From Lentilactobacillus diolivorans DSM 14421 (lineage in GTDB: Bacteria > Bacillota > Bacilli > Lactobacillales > Lactobacillaceae): a stretch of DNA of 64,000 bases. Under the pieces are notes generated by a model, which saw nothing but the letters and a program-made list of their open reading frames with translations, had not been told where the DNA came from and did no database searches. The position numbers were made by a program, and so were the translations under genes. This document shows positions 62,872 to 64,000 of the stretch, one piece after another (position 1 is the stretch's first letter; each line of letters starts with the position of its first letter). The DNA lies in assembly GCF_001434255.1 (NCBI RefSeq), contig NZ_AZEY01000077.1:1-64000 (forward strand), read 5' to 3'.

Positions 62872-63212
62872 AGAGTGCGAAAAGCTGCGGCTCTTTCGCA
62901 CGTTTCGGCTCGGTTGCCCCAAACACCATCAATATTCCTGATTTGGGAATATTGGTTTGCAGGGCTTATATGGCCGGTGGCTGCGGCTCTTTTGCACGTT
63001 TGGACTCGGTTGCCCCAAACACCATCAATATTCCTGATTTGGGAATATTGGTTTGCAGGGCTTATATGGCCGGAAGCTGCGGCTCTTTTGCACGTTTCGG
63101 CTCGGTTGCCCCAAACATCATCAATATTCCTGTTTTTGGAATATTGGTTTGCAGGGCTTATATGGCCGGAAGCTGCGGCTCTTTCACACGTTTTGGCATG
63201 GTAATAAATTCC
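62872..63212 (+). repeat. Hairpin-element array h (four half units)
   Basis: The only plus-strand array. Starts AGAGTG directly after the stop codon and continues with units ending in GCACGTTTCGG at about 62897, 62993, 63088 and CACACGTTTTGG at 63185 (period about 95). The first unit is collapsed to a mini-hairpin (GTGCGAAAAGC with GGCTCTTTCGCAC), having lost the ATATAAG arm. Each spacer carries an inverted repeat around AATATTCC / GGAATATT. Confidence 0.85.
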
Positions 63213-63345
63213 ACCCATCCTTACCTCAAAATTTAAAAATCACATCCTATTGTATTAACGATTTATGATCGATTCCCCATACATTTACATTTTGAGCAGA
63301 ATTGACTATACTTGACGATATAATTGTTTTCTGTAGGTGAAAAAA

Positions 63346-64000
63346 ATGAAAATAACACTACTAGCGACCAGTGACACACATGGTTTTATTGAACCCACAA
63401 ACTATGTCGATTGCGGTTCTGATAAACCGTTTGGCATAGAAAAAGCGAGCAGCACCATTAAAAATTATATAAAAAAGCATCCCGATGAAAAAGTAATCGT
63501 CATTGATAATGGCGACTTTCTCGAGGGGTCACCAATGGCTTATTTTGTGGCCAAGCTTGCTAATGATGAAGACCGGCAAGCGTTTATCAATGCCTACAAT
63601 GAGGTTGGCTACTCTGTTGGTTCAATCGGTAATCATGAGTTCGACTACGGTCTGGACTACCTGACCCTTATGATGGAACACTCCGATCGTCAATTCATTT
63701 GTGCCAATATTATTGATCATAATAACAACCCCTTTTTAGCTGATCCTTACACAATCATCGAAATTGGCGGCGTTAAAGTTGGCTTCTTTGGTTTAACAAC
63801 CACCAGTACTAAGAAATGGAAGAACGTTAACGATTTAAACGATTTCAATCTGGAGTCTGAACTAGACGCGTGCAATCGATACATTCCTGAGCTTCGAAAG
63901 AAAGTCGACATCTTAGTTGTCGTTTATCATGGTGGCTTTGAGCGGGATCATACCGGTAACTGGAATGATATTAATCCAGGCGAAAATCGAGGCTATGATA
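63346..64000 (+). CDS. 5'-nucleotidase / cyclic-nucleotide phosphodiesterase family, 3' end outside window
   Basis: The first 218 residues of a metallophosphatase of the UshA/YunD type. Metal ligands are in ATSDTHG (about 6-12), VIDNGDFLEG and SIGNHEFDYG; VVYHGGFERD is the His-containing fourth motif. There is no signal peptide, so it is a cytosolic YunD-like form rather than a wall-anchored one. GTAGGTG lies upstream of the ATG. It continues past base 64000. Confidence 0.88.
   Translation, partial: MKITLLATSDTHGFIEPTNYVDCGSDKPFGIEKASSTIKNYIKKHPDEKVIVIDNGDFLEGSPMAYFVAKLANDEDRQAFINAYNEVGYSVGSIGNHEFDYGLDYLTLMMEHSDRQFICANIIDHNNNPFLADPYTIIEIGGVKVGFFGLTTTSTKKWKNVNDLNDFNLESELDACNRYIPELRKKVDILVVVYHGGFERDHTGNWNDINPGENRGYD

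Noticed and set aside
3714-63212. CRISPR array
   Set aside because: The arrays have regular 84-95 bp periods, but the repeated part is long and imperfect, the spacers are related to each other and to the inner stem, and there are no cas genes.

Overview
The window looks like chromosome of a low-GC Gram-positive bacterium of the family Lactobacillaceae. Pointers are an L-2-hydroxyisocaproate/L-lactate-type dehydrogenase, T-box and TPP leaders, a LytTR regulator, an NhaC antiporter, BceRS-BceAB-like genes, a choloylglycine-hydrolase-family enzyme, LysM and NlpC/P60 wall proteins, and strong AGGAGG-type ribosome sites with many TTG/GTG starts. A heterofermentative genus such as Lentilactobacillus or Secundilactobacillus is a guess. 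No rRNA, tRNA, prophage or CRISPR array was seen.

Layout. 1-1150: 3' part of an IS200/IS605-type tnpB and its right end. 1231-4310: thiM-thiD-thiE (minus strand) with a TPP riboswitch about 560 bp upstream. 4345-13154: SDR, GNAT, aldo/keto reductase, XRE regulator, surface protein, RlmD and the dehydrogenase. 13682-18728: glpK with a cre-like site, small unknowns, a YczE-type membrane protein and an esterase. 18729-20050: no ORF, but three tandem small-RNA modules. 20052-23411: solo YafQ-like toxin, LiaF-like/LytTR pair, secreted protein. 23689-27609: purB, purA and guaC (AMP/IMP/GMP interconversion). 28094-34380: T-box leader with an oligopeptide-binding lipoprotein and OsmC protein, SGNH hydrolase, LysM protein, T-box leader with NhaC. 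34701-43122: terC-trxA, a complete BceRS-BceAB-like module and a GH73 glucosaminidase. 43285-54975: Ntn hydrolase, MMPL protein, NlpC/P60 hydrolase, acyltransferase, phosphatase, LTA synthase and a K+ channel. 55290-64000: ferredoxin-NADP reductase, PrsW, nucleoside hydrolase, HAD phosphatase, a cysteine-less Spx paralogue, a CPA1 antiporter and a partial 5'-nucleotidase.

Two things stand out. First, 18829-19898 holds three consecutive modules with the same 54-bp promoter geometry: direct repeats of TTCACA at exactly 11-bp steps, then a -10 box 26 bp after the start of the third repeat position. Each ends in a strong terminator and the predicted RNAs show runs of four to six C in or near hairpin loops. 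This resembles in design, though not demonstrably in descent, the LhrC and csRNA families of Listeria and streptococci.

Second, about 17 loci carry one dispersed hairpin element. A long hairpin with covarying arms and invariant internal loops is joined by a linker to a short terminator-like hairpin. It nearly always abuts, and sometimes supplies, the stop codon of a gene, and its half units form tandem arrays, often in an A-B-A order. It accounts for most of the repeat-rich intergenic DNA.
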